Assembly: GCF_042654985.1 (NCBI RefSeq) | Contig: NZ_JBHSMT010000031.1 | Span: forward strand, 1-64,000 | DNA length: 64,000 nt | DNA from: Paraherbaspirillum soli | GTDB lineage: Bacteria; Pseudomonadota; Gammaproteobacteria; Burkholderiales; Burkholderiaceae_D | Reading direction: 5' to 3' | Shown here: piece by piece, positions 16,723 to 25,154 of the stretch | How the letters are laid out: every line of letters starts with the position of its first letter | Numbering within the stretch: the stretch's first letter is position 1 | The notes under the pieces: generated by a model | Told to the model about the DNA's origin: nothing | Seen by the model: only the letters and a program-made list of their open reading frames with translations | Database searches by the model: none | Program-made: the position numbers and the translations under genes

Positions 16723-17766
16723 ATGACTTCCACTTCAAACGTTTCCCTTTCTTATCGTGATGCCGGCGTCGACATCGACGCTGGCGATGCCCTGGTCGAA
16801 GCCATCAAGCCTTTTGCCAAGCGCACCATGCGTGAAGGCGTGATGGGGGGGATCGGCGGTTTTGGCGCATTGTTCGAGATCAGCAAGAAATTCAAGGAGC
16901 CGGTGCTGGTCTCCGGCACCGACGGCGTCGGCACCAAGCTGAAACTGGCCTTCATGCTGAAACGCCACGACACGGTGGGCATCGACCTGGTCGCGATGAG
17001 CGTCAACGACATCCTGGTGCAAGGCGCCGAACCGCTGTTCTTCCTCGACTATTTCGCTTGCGGCAAACTCGACGTACCGAGCGCCACCGACGTCATCAAG
17101 GGCATCGCCAAAGGCTGTGAGCTAGCCGGCTGCGCGCTGATCGGCGGCGAAACCGCCGAGATGCCGAGCATGTATCCGGATGGCGAATACGATTTGGCCG
17201 GCTTCGCCGTCGGCGCAGTCGAGAAAGCCAATCTGATCGACGGCAGCAAGATCGTGCCGGGCGACGTGGTACTGGGACTGGCTTCATCGGGCGCGCATTC
17301 CAACGGTTATTCGCTGGTACGCAAGATCATCGAAGTGGCCCAGCCTGACCTCAACGCCGACTTCCACGGCCGCAAACTGGCCGATGTGTTGATGGAACCG
17401 ACCCGGATTTACGTCAAGCCTTTGCTGGCGCTGATGCAATCGATGGAAGTCAAAGGCATGGTGCACATCACCGGCGGCGGTTTGGTGGAAAACATCCCGC
17501 GCGTGCTGCAGGACAATCTGACCGCCGTCCTGCACCGCGACGCCTGGACCATGCCGCCGCTGTTCACCTGGCTGCAACAACACGGCGGCGTCGCCGATGC
17601 AGAGATGCATCGCGTGTTCAACTGCGGTATCGGCATGACTGTCATCGTGGCGAAAGAAAACGCCGATGCGGCGCTGGCGCAATTGCAGGCCGCTGGCGAA
17701 ACCGTGATGAAGATTGGCGAGATTCGTGCGCGGGCTGAGGGTGAAGCTCAGACCATCGTAATTTAA
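16723..17766 (+). CDS. purM: Phosphoribosylformylglycinamidine cyclo-ligase (AIR synthetase)
   Basis: 347 residues. Catalyses the ATP-dependent ring closure of FGAM to AIR in purine synthesis. Motifs: SYRDAGVDIDAGDALVE at the start, GGFGALFEI, VSGTDGVGTKLKLA, MSVNDILVQGAEPLFFLDYF, GGETAEMP and HITGGGLVENIPR. The frame is open 73 codons upstream, but that part is unlike the family, so the ATG beginning MTSTSNVSLSYRD is used; its ribosome binding site is weak. Confidence 0.95.
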   Translation: MTSTSNVSLSYRDAGVDIDAGDALVEAIKPFAKRTMREGVMGGIGGFGALFEISKKFKEPVLVSGTDGVGTKLKLAFMLKRHDTVGIDLVAMSVNDILVQGAEPLFFLDYFACGKLDVPSATDVIKGIAKGCELAGCALIGGETAEMPSMYPDGEYDLAGFAVGAVEKANLIDGSKIVPGDVVLGLASSGAHSNGYSLVRKIIEVAQPDLNADFHGRKLADVLMEPTRIYVKPLLALMQSMEVKGMVHITGGGLVENIPRVLQDNLTAVLHRDAWTMPPLFTWLQQHGGVADAEMHRVFNCGIGMTVIVAKENADAALAQLQAAGETVMKIGEIRARAEGEAQTIVI

Positions 17767-17768
17767 TC

Positions 17769-17866
17769 GTAGGGCGGATGAGCGCAGCGTTATCCGCCGC
17801 TTCGGATGCGGCGCTTGCGCTTGACGCATCCAACACGGCGGAAGGCGCTACGCTTTTCCGCCCTAC
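17769..17866. repeat. GTAGGGCGGA palindromic intergenic repeat
   Basis: Outer ends GTAGGGCGGA / TCCGCCCTAC enclose further inverted segments (GGATGCG.../...CGCATCC). Only one copy is in the window. This type, reading 'GTAGGGCGGA...', is familiar as a dispersed repeat in many proteobacteria. Confidence 0.7.
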
Positions 17867-17920
17867 GTCTCTAATCAGACGCGACGTTTAAATTGCAATG
17901 AAATTCACTTGCGGGATAAA

Positions 17921-17950
17921 AAAAGACGGCCAAATATTTGGCCGTCTTTT
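17921..17950. terminator. Bidirectional terminator between purM and the carbonic anhydrase gene
   Basis: A perfect 30-base palindrome centred on CAAATATTTG with GACGGC/GCCGTC stems and A/T runs at both ends. It suits both the plus-strand purM and the minus-strand gene that converge on it. Confidence 0.85.
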
Positions 17951-17973
17951 TTTTAGGGTTCAGATTTAAAACA

Positions 17974-18642
17974 TCAATCCTCGTACCGCTTCAAGCTGTC
18001 CGCCATCCCCTTGGCCAGATCCTCCATGCAGCTGACAGTCACACCCAAGTCCCGCAGCAAGCCATCCTGCAAGCCGTAGACCCAGCTATGAATCGTCAAT
18101 TGCTGGCCGCGTTCCCAGGCATCCTGGACGATGGTGGTGCGGCAGATATTCCCGACCTGCTCCATTGAATTGAGTTCGCACAGGCGGTCGTGGCGGACGT
18201 TTTCCGGTAATGCCTCGCCCAGATAGCGCTCATGTTTCTGATGCACGTCCTCAACGTGGCGCAGCCAGTTATCGGCCAGTCCGACCCGGCGCTTGGTGAG
18301 CGCCGCATGGACCCCGGAACAACCATAATGGCCGACCACGAAAACGTGTTTCACCTTCAGCACGTCGACCGCGAATTGCAGCACGGACAGGCAGTTCAAG
18401 TCGCTATGCGCAACCACGTTGGCGATGTTGCGATGAACGAATAACTCGCCCGGCAGCAAACCCAGCAACTCGTTTGCCGGCACCCGACTATCGGAACAAC
18501 CGATCCAGAAATACTCCGGCGTCTGTTGCGCTGCCAGTGTTTTGAAAAACTCCGGTTCGCGGGCAATAATTTCGGCTGCCCATTCGCGGTTGCTCTGGAA
18601 AAGTTGTTCTCTGGTCAGGGTTTGCTTGTTGTTTGCTGTCAT
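17974..18642 (-). CDS. can: Beta-class carbonic anhydrase
   Basis: 222 residues. Interconverts CO2 and bicarbonate for anabolic carboxylations. Zinc ligands are visible: Cys and Asp in IGCSDSRVPA, then His and Cys in GHYGCSGV; HRNIAN is also a family motif. Length and layout match the E. coli Can branch. It converges on purM across the terminator. No obvious ribosome binding site precedes the ATG. Confidence 0.94.
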   Translation of the reverse strand: MTANNKQTLTREQLFQSNREWAAEIIAREPEFFKTLAAQQTPEYFWIGCSDSRVPANELLGLLPGELFVHRNIANVVAHSDLNCLSVLQFAVDVLKVKHVFVVGHYGCSGVHAALTKRRVGLADNWLRHVEDVHQKHERYLGEALPENVRHDRLCELNSMEQVGNICRTTIVQDAWERGQQLTIHSWVYGLQDGLLRDLGVTVSCMEDLAKGMADSLKRYED

Positions 18643-18771
18643 CGTTTTCTATGGATAAGGTTTGATCCGCATGTATTTTTTACAACGCATGCATGACGTC
18701 GTGGCCCTCATTTTATAGAACTTGGAGAATGTCATCCGATTTGATCCGATTCGGCGACGACGCTCTGATTC

Positions 18772-19374
18772 CTAGCTCGCCGCCTGCCCCAGCATTTGCG
18801 ACTTTAAATTGAAATCGGCCGGACTGTCGCCCAACCATATTTTCAGCAAGGCGTTATAGAAAGCCAGGTCGGGAAGCACGTCCGACATCATCTTGCCGTT
18901 GATGCTGAACTGGGTGCCGGTTCCGGGAATCCAGTCGGTAATCAGCACGTCGCCCTTTTTCAGTTCGAGAATCTTGCTGAACAATTCGCCAAATTTCTGC
19001 AACTGATTGGCAATTTTCGCTTTTTCCGTTTTATCCGAATTGTTGTGAATCCCTTTGATGAAAGCGCGGCTGAAATCTTCGCTGCTGACGTCGCGCAGCA
19101 TGACCAGCTCGACCCGGCGCGGTCCTGGAACAGCCAGCACATCGGGCACCGTGGTCTTCTTTTCAGTTAAGTAGAGTGCCGCGGTATACACCTTGAAAAC
19201 GGCCTTATAGCGGATCCCGGCGCCATTCAGTTTGAGATCCTGGTTGCCGACGCGCGCCGTTTCGTCAATCTTGACGCCGGCCAGATCGAGCGCCATGCCG
19301 CTTTGCGACAAGGTCAATGCCGATAATACGCAAGCGCATGCCAACGTACGCTTCAGATAAGTTAATGCCTTCAT
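18772..19374 (-). CDS. Exported chalcone isomerase-like protein
   Basis: 200 residues. An N-terminal signal peptide (CACVLSALTLSQSGMA) is followed by a chalcone isomerase-like domain: LNGAGIRYKAVFKVYTAALYL, then RRVELVMLRDVSSEDFSRAF and GTQFSINGK. The bacterial periplasmic members have no proven chalcone isomerase activity. A strong AGGAGGAGA ribosome binding site precedes the ATG. It appears to be a single gene between the carbonic anhydrase and dnaJ. Confidence 0.88.
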   Translation of the reverse strand: MKALTYLKRTLACACVLSALTLSQSGMALDLAGVKIDETARVGNQDLKLNGAGIRYKAVFKVYTAALYLTEKKTTVPDVLAVPGPRRVELVMLRDVSSEDFSRAFIKGIHNNSDKTEKAKIANQLQKFGELFSKILELKKGDVLITDWIPGTGTQFSINGKMMSDVLPDLAFYNALLKIWLGDSPADFNLKSQMLGQAAS

Positions 19375-19503
19375 GTCTCCTCCTGGGGGTTTTGTTTATG
19401 GTGTTAATCGCGTGTAAAAGTACGATCGTTTTATTATTATTCTTACAGCTTAAAGAGCCGCGCCGCATAATGCAATCTAGAAATTGTTACAGCCGGGACA
19501 CAT

Positions 19504-19540
19504 AAAAAAAGCCGCCAATCAAAATGATCGGCGGCTTTTT
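19504..19540 (-). terminator. Terminator of the dnaK-dnaJ message
   Basis: Stem AAAAAGCCGCC / GGCGGCTTTTT with a short A/T-rich loop and T-runs on both strands. It lies 45 bases beyond the dnaJ stop, so it should end the heat-shock message. Confidence 0.82.
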
Positions 19541-19585
19541 ACGCAATGCAATTAATCCTGCAATTTCCAGCAACCAAGTCCGCAA

Positions 19586-20710
19586 TTACTCGAAGAACTC
19601 TTTGACCTTGTCTTTCCAGGACTTGGTTTGCGGATTGTGCTTGGCGCCGCCTTCGGCCGTCAGCAGTTCGAATTCTTGCAGCAATTCTTTCTGACGATCG
19701 CTCAGCTTGACCGGCGTTTCAACCACGACGTGGCAGAACAGGTCGCCGGCATAACCGGAACGCACGCCTTTGATACCCTTGCTGCGTAAACGGAATGTTT
19801 TACCCGATTGCGTACCGTCCGGGATCGTGAACGTGGCTTTGCCGTTCAGCGTCGGCACTTCGATTTCTCCGCCCAGTGCCGCCTTGGCGAACGAGATCGG
19901 CATTTCGCAATGCAGGTCGTCGCCATCGCGCTGGAATACCGGATGCGGTTTGATATGGATTTCGACATACAGGTCGCCGGTCGGACCGCCGTTCATGCCG
20001 GGTTCGCCGTTGCCCGACGAACGAATCCGCATGCCGTCGTCGATCCCTGCCGGGATTTTGACTTCCAGCGTCTTGTTGCGCTTGATGCGGCCAGCGCCGC
20101 TGCAAGATGGGCATGGCTCGGGAATGATCTTGCCGGCGCCATGACATTTGGGACAAGTCTGCTGAATGCTGAAGAAACCCTGTTGCATCCGCACCTGGCC
20201 GTGACCGCCGCAAGTCGGGCAAGTGATCGGGTCGGTTCCCGGCTTGGCGCCGCTGCCGTGGCAAGGCTCGCACTCGCTCCAGGACGGCACCCGGATGGTG
20301 GTATCGAAACCGTGTGCAGCCTGTTCCAGCGTGATGTCCAGGTTGTAGCGCAAGTCGGCTCCGCGATACACCTGCGGACCGCCGCGGCCGCCGCGCGCGC
20401 CGCCACCGCCGAAGATATCGCCGAAGATATCGCCGAACGCATCGGCAAATCCGCCGCCGCCACCACCGCCGCCACCCATATTGGGATCGACGCCGGCATG
20501 GCCGTAGCGGTCGTACGCCTCGCGCTTTTGCGGATCCGACAGCATCTCGTAGGCTTCCTTGCCTTCCTTGAATTTCTCTTCCGCACCCTTGCTATCCGGA
20601 TTGCGGTCGGGATGATGCTTCATCGCGAGTTTGCGGTACGCCTTCTTGATTTCATCATCAGAAGCGTTTTTCGCAACACCCAGTATTTCGTAAAAATCAC
20701 GTTTCGCCAT
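19586..20710 (-). CDS. dnaJ: Chaperone DnaJ (Hsp40)
   Basis: 374 residues. J-domain at the N-terminus with the HPD motif in MKHHPDRNPDS, a Gly-rich linker (GGGGGGGGGFADAFGDIFG), and a zinc-binding region with four CxxCxGxG repeats: CEPCHGSG, CPTCGGHG, CPKCHGAG, CPSCSGAG. A C-terminal substrate-binding domain follows. It delivers unfolded proteins to DnaK and stimulates its ATPase. It is separated from dnaK by 262 bases that carry a long dispersed hairpin, an unusual insertion inside this group. Confidence 0.97.
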   Translation of the reverse strand: MAKRDFYEILGVAKNASDDEIKKAYRKLAMKHHPDRNPDSKGAEEKFKEGKEAYEMLSDPQKREAYDRYGHAGVDPNMGGGGGGGGGFADAFGDIFGDIFGGGGARGGRGGPQVYRGADLRYNLDITLEQAAHGFDTTIRVPSWSECEPCHGSGAKPGTDPITCPTCGGHGQVRMQQGFFSIQQTCPKCHGAGKIIPEPCPSCSGAGRIKRNKTLEVKIPAGIDDGMRIRSSGNGEPGMNGGPTGDLYVEIHIKPHPVFQRDGDDLHCEMPISFAKAALGGEIEVPTLNGKATFTIPDGTQSGKTFRLRSKGIKGVRSGYAGDLFCHVVVETPVKLSDRQKELLQEFELLTAEGGAKHNPQTKSWKDKVKEFFE

Positions 20711-20795
20711 CTTTTGGCATCCTATCGTTTAAGCGAAAACGCCGAACAGAGCATCGCATGGATGACATCTGCCCGGCGCGTCATTGCGGTGGACA

Positions 20796-20919
20796 CCTCT
20801 AAAAACCTACTGCAGAGCTTGGCAAACCCGCCAATCTCGGGGCTGTGATGCTCGCTGTACCTCCGTACAGCTGCGCTTCTCGCCCCGACCTTGGGCCGCT
20901 CGCTACGGTTTTTCGAGGT
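20796..20919. repeat. Long-hairpin repeat (GTAGCGAGCGGCCC family), copy 2, between dnaK and dnaJ
   Basis: Opposite orientation to copy 1. Arms CCTCTAAAAACC / GGTTTTTCGAGG are imperfect by one base: one arm is the TCT version, the other TCG, as if a hybrid of copies 3 and 4. It falls within the transcribed region of the dnaK-dnaJ operon. Confidence 0.82.
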
Positions 20920-20972
20920 GCCATTCTTTATTCCAGGCTGGCCTGGAATAAAGCAACCGCTCGACGAAGATA

Positions 20973-22907
20973 TTACTTATCTTTGACTTCTTTGAAGTCG
21001 GCATCAACGACGTCGTCTTCTTTCGGCTTGGCTTCGGATGCACCGGCGCCGCCTTCAGCACCGCCGCCCGCTGCCTGCTGCGCCTGCATATCGGCATACA
21101 TCTTTTCGCCGAGCTTTTGCGCCGCGTTGGTCAGGGCCAAGGTCTTGGCGTCGATGGCGGCCTTGTCGCTGCCCTTCAACGCCTCTTCCAGTTCCTTGAT
21201 GGCGGCTTCGATGCTTTCCTTCTCGCCGGCGTCCAGCTTGTCGCCGTATTCGGTCAGGGATTTGCGGGTCGAATGCACCAGCGCGTCGCCTTGGTTGTGA
21301 GCTTCGGCAACTTCCTTCAGACGCTTGTCTTCTTCGGCGTTGGCTTCGGCGTCACGCACCATTTTCTGGATTTCTTCTTCGGTCAAGCCGGAGTTGGCCT
21401 TGATCGTGATCTTGTTTTCCTTGCCGGTGGCCTTGTCCTTGGCGCCGACGTGGAGAATGCCGTTGGCGTCGATGTCGAAGGTCACTTCGATCTGCGGCGT
21501 ACCGCGTGCGGCCGGTGGAATGCCTTCCAGGTTGAATTCGCCCAGGCCCTTGTTGCCGGCAGCCATTTCGCGCTCGCCCTGGTAAACCTTGATGGTGACC
21601 GCAGGCTGATTGTCGTCAGCGGTCGAGAACACTTGGCTGAACTTGGTCGGGATGGTGGTGTTCTTTTGAATCATCTTGGTCATCACGCCACCCAGCGTTT
21701 CGATGCCCAGCGACAGCGGAGTCACGTCCAGCAGCAGCAAGTCCTTGCGGTCACCCGACAACACCGAACCCTGGATCGCAGCGCCAACCGCTACCGCTTC
21801 GTCAGGATTGACGTCCTTGCGTGGCTCCTTGCCGAAGAATTCCTTCACCTTTTCCTGCACCTTAGGCATACGGGTCATGCCGCCGACCAGGATGATGTCG
21901 TCGATGTCGGATACTTTAACGCCGGCATCCTTGATCGCGGTGCGGCAAGGCTCGATGGTCTTGCTGATCAGTTCTTCGACCAGCGATTCCAGCTTGGCGC
22001 GCGTCATCTTCAGGTTCAAGTGGACCGGGCCGCCGTTCGCCATTGCGATGTAAGGCTCGTTGATTTCAGTTTGTTGCGACGACGACAGTTCGATCTTGGC
22101 GCGCTCTGCGGAAGCCTTGATGCGTTGCAGCGCGATCGCATCCTTGCTCAGGTCGATGCCGTTGATCTTCTTGAACTCGTCCAGGATGTAGTCGATGATG
22201 CGTTGGTCGAAATCTTCACCGCCGAGGAAGGTGTCGCCGTTGGTGGACAGCACTTCAAATTGTTTTTCGCCGTCGACATCGGCGATTTCGATGATGGAAA
22301 TGTCGAAAGTACCGCCGCCCAAATCGTACACGGCGATCTTGCGGTCGCCCTTTTCCGCCTTGTCCATGCCGAATGCCAGCGCTGCCGCAGTCGGTTCATT
22401 GATGATGCGCTTGACGTCCAGACCGGCGATACGGCCGGCATCCTTGGTCGCCTGACGTTGCGCGTCGTTGAAATAAGCAGGTACGGTAATGACCGCTTCG
22501 GTCACTTCTTCGCCGAGATAGTCTTCGGCGGTTTTCTTCATCTTGCGCAGCACTTCTGCGGAGATTTGCGGCGGAGCCAGTTTTTGATCGCGTACGCCGA
22601 TCCAGGCATCGCCGTTATCGGCTTTAACGATTTGGAAAGGCATCAGCGCGATGTCTTTTTGCACTTCTTTTTCGTCGAATTTACGGCCGATCAGACGCTT
22701 CGCTGCGTAAATCGTGTTCTTTGGATTAGTTACGGCCTGACGCTTGGCAGGTGCACCAACCAGGATTTCGCCATCTTCCTGATAAGCGATGATGGACGGC
22801 GTGGTACGCGCGCCTTCCGAGTTTTCGATGACTTTAGGCTGGCCGTTCTCAATGACGGAAACGCAAGAGTTGGTGGTACCCAAGTCAATGCCGATAATTT
22901 TACCCAT
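20973..22907 (-). CDS. dnaK: Chaperone DnaK (Hsp70)
   Basis: 644 residues. ATPase domain motifs: GIDLGTTNSCV, AVITVPAYFNDAQRQATKDAG, YDLGGGTFDISI, ILVGGMTRMPKVQ; linker LLLLDVTPLSLGIET; substrate-binding domain; disordered acidic end finishing VVDADFKEVKDK. It binds hydrophobic segments of unfolded proteins with DnaJ and GrpE. AAGGAATAAAAC precedes the ATG. A sigma-32-like promoter and a weak terminator-like stem lie between it and grpE. Confidence 0.98.
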   Translation of the reverse strand: MGKIIGIDLGTTNSCVSVIENGQPKVIENSEGARTTPSIIAYQEDGEILVGAPAKRQAVTNPKNTIYAAKRLIGRKFDEKEVQKDIALMPFQIVKADNGDAWIGVRDQKLAPPQISAEVLRKMKKTAEDYLGEEVTEAVITVPAYFNDAQRQATKDAGRIAGLDVKRIINEPTAAALAFGMDKAEKGDRKIAVYDLGGGTFDISIIEIADVDGEKQFEVLSTNGDTFLGGEDFDQRIIDYILDEFKKINGIDLSKDAIALQRIKASAERAKIELSSSQQTEINEPYIAMANGGPVHLNLKMTRAKLESLVEELISKTIEPCRTAIKDAGVKVSDIDDIILVGGMTRMPKVQEKVKEFFGKEPRKDVNPDEAVAVGAAIQGSVLSGDRKDLLLLDVTPLSLGIETLGGVMTKMIQKNTTIPTKFSQVFSTADDNQPAVTIKVYQGEREMAAGNKGLGEFNLEGIPPAARGTPQIEVTFDIDANGILHVGAKDKATGKENKITIKANSGLTEEEIQKMVRDAEANAEEDKRLKEVAEAHNQGDALVHSTRKSLTEYGDKLDAGEKESIEAAIKELEEALKGSDKAAIDAKTLALTNAAQKLGEKMYADMQAQQAAGGGAEGGAGASEAKPKEDDVVDADFKEVKDK

Positions 22908-22953
22908 GTTTTATTCCTTTACTGAATATCTGAAGTTTGTTTGGATGGTCTGA

Positions 22954-22981
22954 ATATTGGGAGAAAAATGTCGCTTTCAAG
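22954..22981 (-). promoter_or_regulatory. Sigma-32-type heat-shock promoter in front of dnaK
   Basis: Minus-strand CTTGAAA (22975-22981), a 13-base spacer, then CCCAATAT (22954-22961), compared with the sigma-32 consensus CTTGAAA-N13-CCCCATNT: one mismatch. It overlaps the distal half of a GTCGCT/AGCGAC stem followed by ATTTTT that could terminate grpE transcripts. Confidence 0.7.
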
Positions 22982-23003
22982 CATGCGCCGAGCGACTTTT
23001 CTG

Positions 23004-23543
23004 TTATTTGCCTTGCGCTACGGTGACCAGTGCCGGCCGCAACAGGCGATCCGCAATGGTGTAACCCTTTTGCAGCACGGTCACTATGGTGTTGGCTTCC
23101 TGCTCCGCCGGCACCATCGACACCGCCTGATGCTTCATCGGGTCCAGTTTGTCGCCCGCTTGCGGTGCAATCTCCAACAACCGATTCCGTTCGAACGCGG
23201 AAGACAACTGCTTCAGCGTCATGTCCACGCCTTCTTTCAGCGCTTCGAGGGTTGGGGTCTCGATTTTCAACGCGATTTCGAGGCTGTCCTTGACCGGCAC
23301 CAATGCCTCGGCAAATCCTTCAATCGCAAATTTGTGCGCGCGTGCAATGTCCTCTTGGGCACGGCGACGGATGTTTTCCGCTTCAGCCTTGGCGCGCAGG
23401 AAAGCATCTTGCATCTCTGCAATTTTGGCTTGCGCCTCGGCCAACTGCATTTCCAGCGTCGGCTCCGCGGCTACCGCTGCTTCTTCTGCCGCTGCGTTCT
23501 TGTCGATTGGCGCTTGTTCGCCCTGATTTTCCATAAATTCCAT
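23004..23543 (-). CDS. grpE: Nucleotide exchange factor GrpE
   Basis: 179 residues. Acidic, disordered N-terminus, long dimerising helix (QLAEAQAKIAEMQDAFLRAKAEAENIRRR written in part: AEAENIRRRAQEDIARA) and a C-terminal beta domain with HQAVSMVP and VLQKGYTIADRLLRPA. It releases ADP from DnaK. The first ATG is favoured by a GGGAG sequence 8 bases upstream; a second ATG three codons in is possible. Gene order is grpE-dnaK-dnaJ, with sigma-32-type promoters before grpE and before dnaK. Confidence 0.96.
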   Translation of the reverse strand: MEFMENQGEQAPIDKNAAAEEAAVAAEPTLEMQLAEAQAKIAEMQDAFLRAKAEAENIRRRAQEDIARAHKFAIEGFAEALVPVKDSLEIALKIETPTLEALKEGVDMTLKQLSSAFERNRLLEIAPQAGDKLDPMKHQAVSMVPAEQEANTIVTVLQKGYTIADRLLRPALVTVAQGK

Positions 23544-23588
23544 TCAAAAATCTCCCACAATCAATGACTTAGTAATGCATAGAAGCCC

Positions 23589-23616
23589 AAATGAGGCTTG
23601 CCCCTACTTTTTCAAG
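23589..23616 (-). promoter_or_regulatory. Sigma-32-type heat-shock promoter in front of grpE
   Basis: Minus-strand CTTGAAA (23610-23616), 13-base spacer, CCTCATTT (23589-23596): a perfect -35 and one mismatch in the -10. It lies 46 bases before the grpE start codon. No CIRCE operator (TTAGCACTC-N9-GAGTGCTAA) is visible near it. Confidence 0.82.
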
Positions 23617-23772
23617 GGTTAAAGGTGTAAGCACTTGCGATTCGGGTGCAGGAACAATTTGAAACAAGATTTACCAGCCCGGGTTTGCTGCACTGCCACA
23701 GAAAGACTAAGCTGTTTGCACAAGCCAAGCATGCAACAACGCCCTGAAAATGATTTCACGAAAGGGAAAATC

Positions 23773-23877
23773 ATGAAATTGCCGTTGATTTCCGCATTTC
23801 TTATTGTGTATATCCTGCTGGCAGCAAGCTGGATCAGCTACTCGCAATTGATCCCTTTGTACCTGCCTTTTGTATAA
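23773..23877 (+). CDS. Possible 34-residue single-span membrane peptide
   Basis: Short frame starting MKLPLISAFLIVYILLAASW and ending in the residues IPLYLPFV: one hydrophobic span with a short polar end. AAAGGGA lies 6 bases before the ATG. The same frame is open further upstream, but that part overlaps the grpE promoter and is not protein-like. It lies divergently from grpE, in 470 bases that otherwise hold no gene. A real small protein is plausible; no family is recognised. Confidence 0.4.
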   Translation: MKLPLISAFLIVYILLAASWISYSQLIPLYLPFV

Positions 23878-24012
23878 GCTCTGGGAAACTTACGGAACTA
23901 AAACATCCTCATTTGGTCGTCCGAACTTGAAGTTCGGCGCCATTATAGTTGCGTCATCCTGCGCGATGACGCTAAAAGTCTAAAATTCTTTCAGGAAAGT
24001 CTGCTTATCGAC

Positions 24013-25119
24013 CTACTGCGAGGCGCCCAAACGTTCCGCCTGCTGTAGCGAGGCCTTCGCTTGCAGCTTTGCCTGTTCCCGCTCGCTGCTCGACAAATGG
24101 GTCGGCCACCCGATCAGGTTTTCCTCCGCCAACGCTGCCATTGCCGAAATCCACGTCGGCGACTCATTCAGGCAAGTGATGAAATGAAACTCCTTGCCGC
24201 CGGCGGTCAGGAAATCCTGCTTGGCCTCCATCCCGATTTCCTCCAGCGTCTCCAGGCAATCGCTGGTAAATCCCGGACATATCACGTCAACCCGCTGGAC
24301 TCCCTGCTTCGCCAGTTTTTGCAAAGTCGGCGCGGTGTACGGCTGCAGCCATTCGGCCTTGCCAAAACGCGACTGGAAAGTCACCAGGTATTGCTCAGGG
24401 CTCAGCCCAAGTTGTTGCGCCAGCAGGCGTGCGGTCTTTTGACATTCGCAATGGTAGGGATCGCCCAGCTTCAGGGTGCGCTTCGGCACGCCATGAAAGC
24501 TCATGACCAGTTTCTCTGACACGCCATTCATTTCCCAGTGAGCCAGCACTGACTCTTTCAAGGCCTGGATATACGCTTCATGATCGTGATAATGCTTGAC
24601 GAAGCGCAATTCCGGCACATTGCGCACTTGGGCGTAATGCTCAAAAACCGCATCGTAAATCGAGGCGGTTGTGGTGCCGGAATATTGCGGATACGCAGGC
24701 AAAATCAGGATCCGCTCGCAGCCGTCGGTTTTCAGCCGCTCAAGCACCTCCGGCAGCGACGGATTGCCATAGCGCATGGCATAAGCCACCTGGACTTGGT
24801 GGCCGCGCTCGCCAAGGTAGCCGCGCAACAGGCTCGCCTGCTTTTCGGTATGCACCTTCAGCGGCGAGCCGTCCTTGCTCCAGATCGATGCGTATTTTTG
24901 CGCCGATTTGCCCGAGCGAAACGGCAAAATCGCGCCATGCAAAATCCACCACCAGATCGCCCGCGGAATTTCCACCACTCTTGGATCGGACAAAAATTGT
25001 TTCAGATAACGTCGCACCGCTTTAGTGGTCGGCGCATCCGGCGTGCCCAGATTGACCAGCAGCACCGCAGTCTTCGCAATTTTGCCATGGGTAAAAACTG
25101 GTTCTTTACGAAATGCCAT
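24013..25119 (-). CDS. hemH: Ferrochelatase
   Basis: 368 residues, usual bacterial length. Inserts Fe2+ into protoporphyrin IX, the last step of haem synthesis. Signatures: LLVNLGTPDAP, LILPAYPQYSGTTTAS, MSFHGVPKRTLKLGDPYH with the catalytic His, and VICPGFTSDCLETLEEI with the conserved Glu. It is 35 bases after recN on the same strand. The window also encodes HemJ at 40.8 kb, so the last two steps of haem synthesis are both here but not in one operon. Confidence 0.97.
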   Translation of the reverse strand: MAFRKEPVFTHGKIAKTAVLLVNLGTPDAPTTKAVRRYLKQFLSDPRVVEIPRAIWWWILHGAILPFRSGKSAQKYASIWSKDGSPLKVHTEKQASLLRGYLGERGHQVQVAYAMRYGNPSLPEVLERLKTDGCERILILPAYPQYSGTTTASIYDAVFEHYAQVRNVPELRFVKHYHDHEAYIQALKESVLAHWEMNGVSEKLVMSFHGVPKRTLKLGDPYHCECQKTARLLAQQLGLSPEQYLVTFQSRFGKAEWLQPYTAPTLQKLAKQGVQRVDVICPGFTSDCLETLEEIGMEAKQDFLTAGGKEFHFITCLNESPTWISAMAALAEENLIGWPTHLSSSEREQAKLQAKASLQQAERLGASQ

Positions 25120-25154
25120 GTGGGTTTTCCAGAGAATGAGGGCGCTCGAACGTC

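Noticed and set aside
23544..23640. CIRCE operator in front of grpE
   Set aside because: No TTAGCACTC-N9-GAGTGCTAA-like palindrome; the region instead contains a sigma-32-type promoter.
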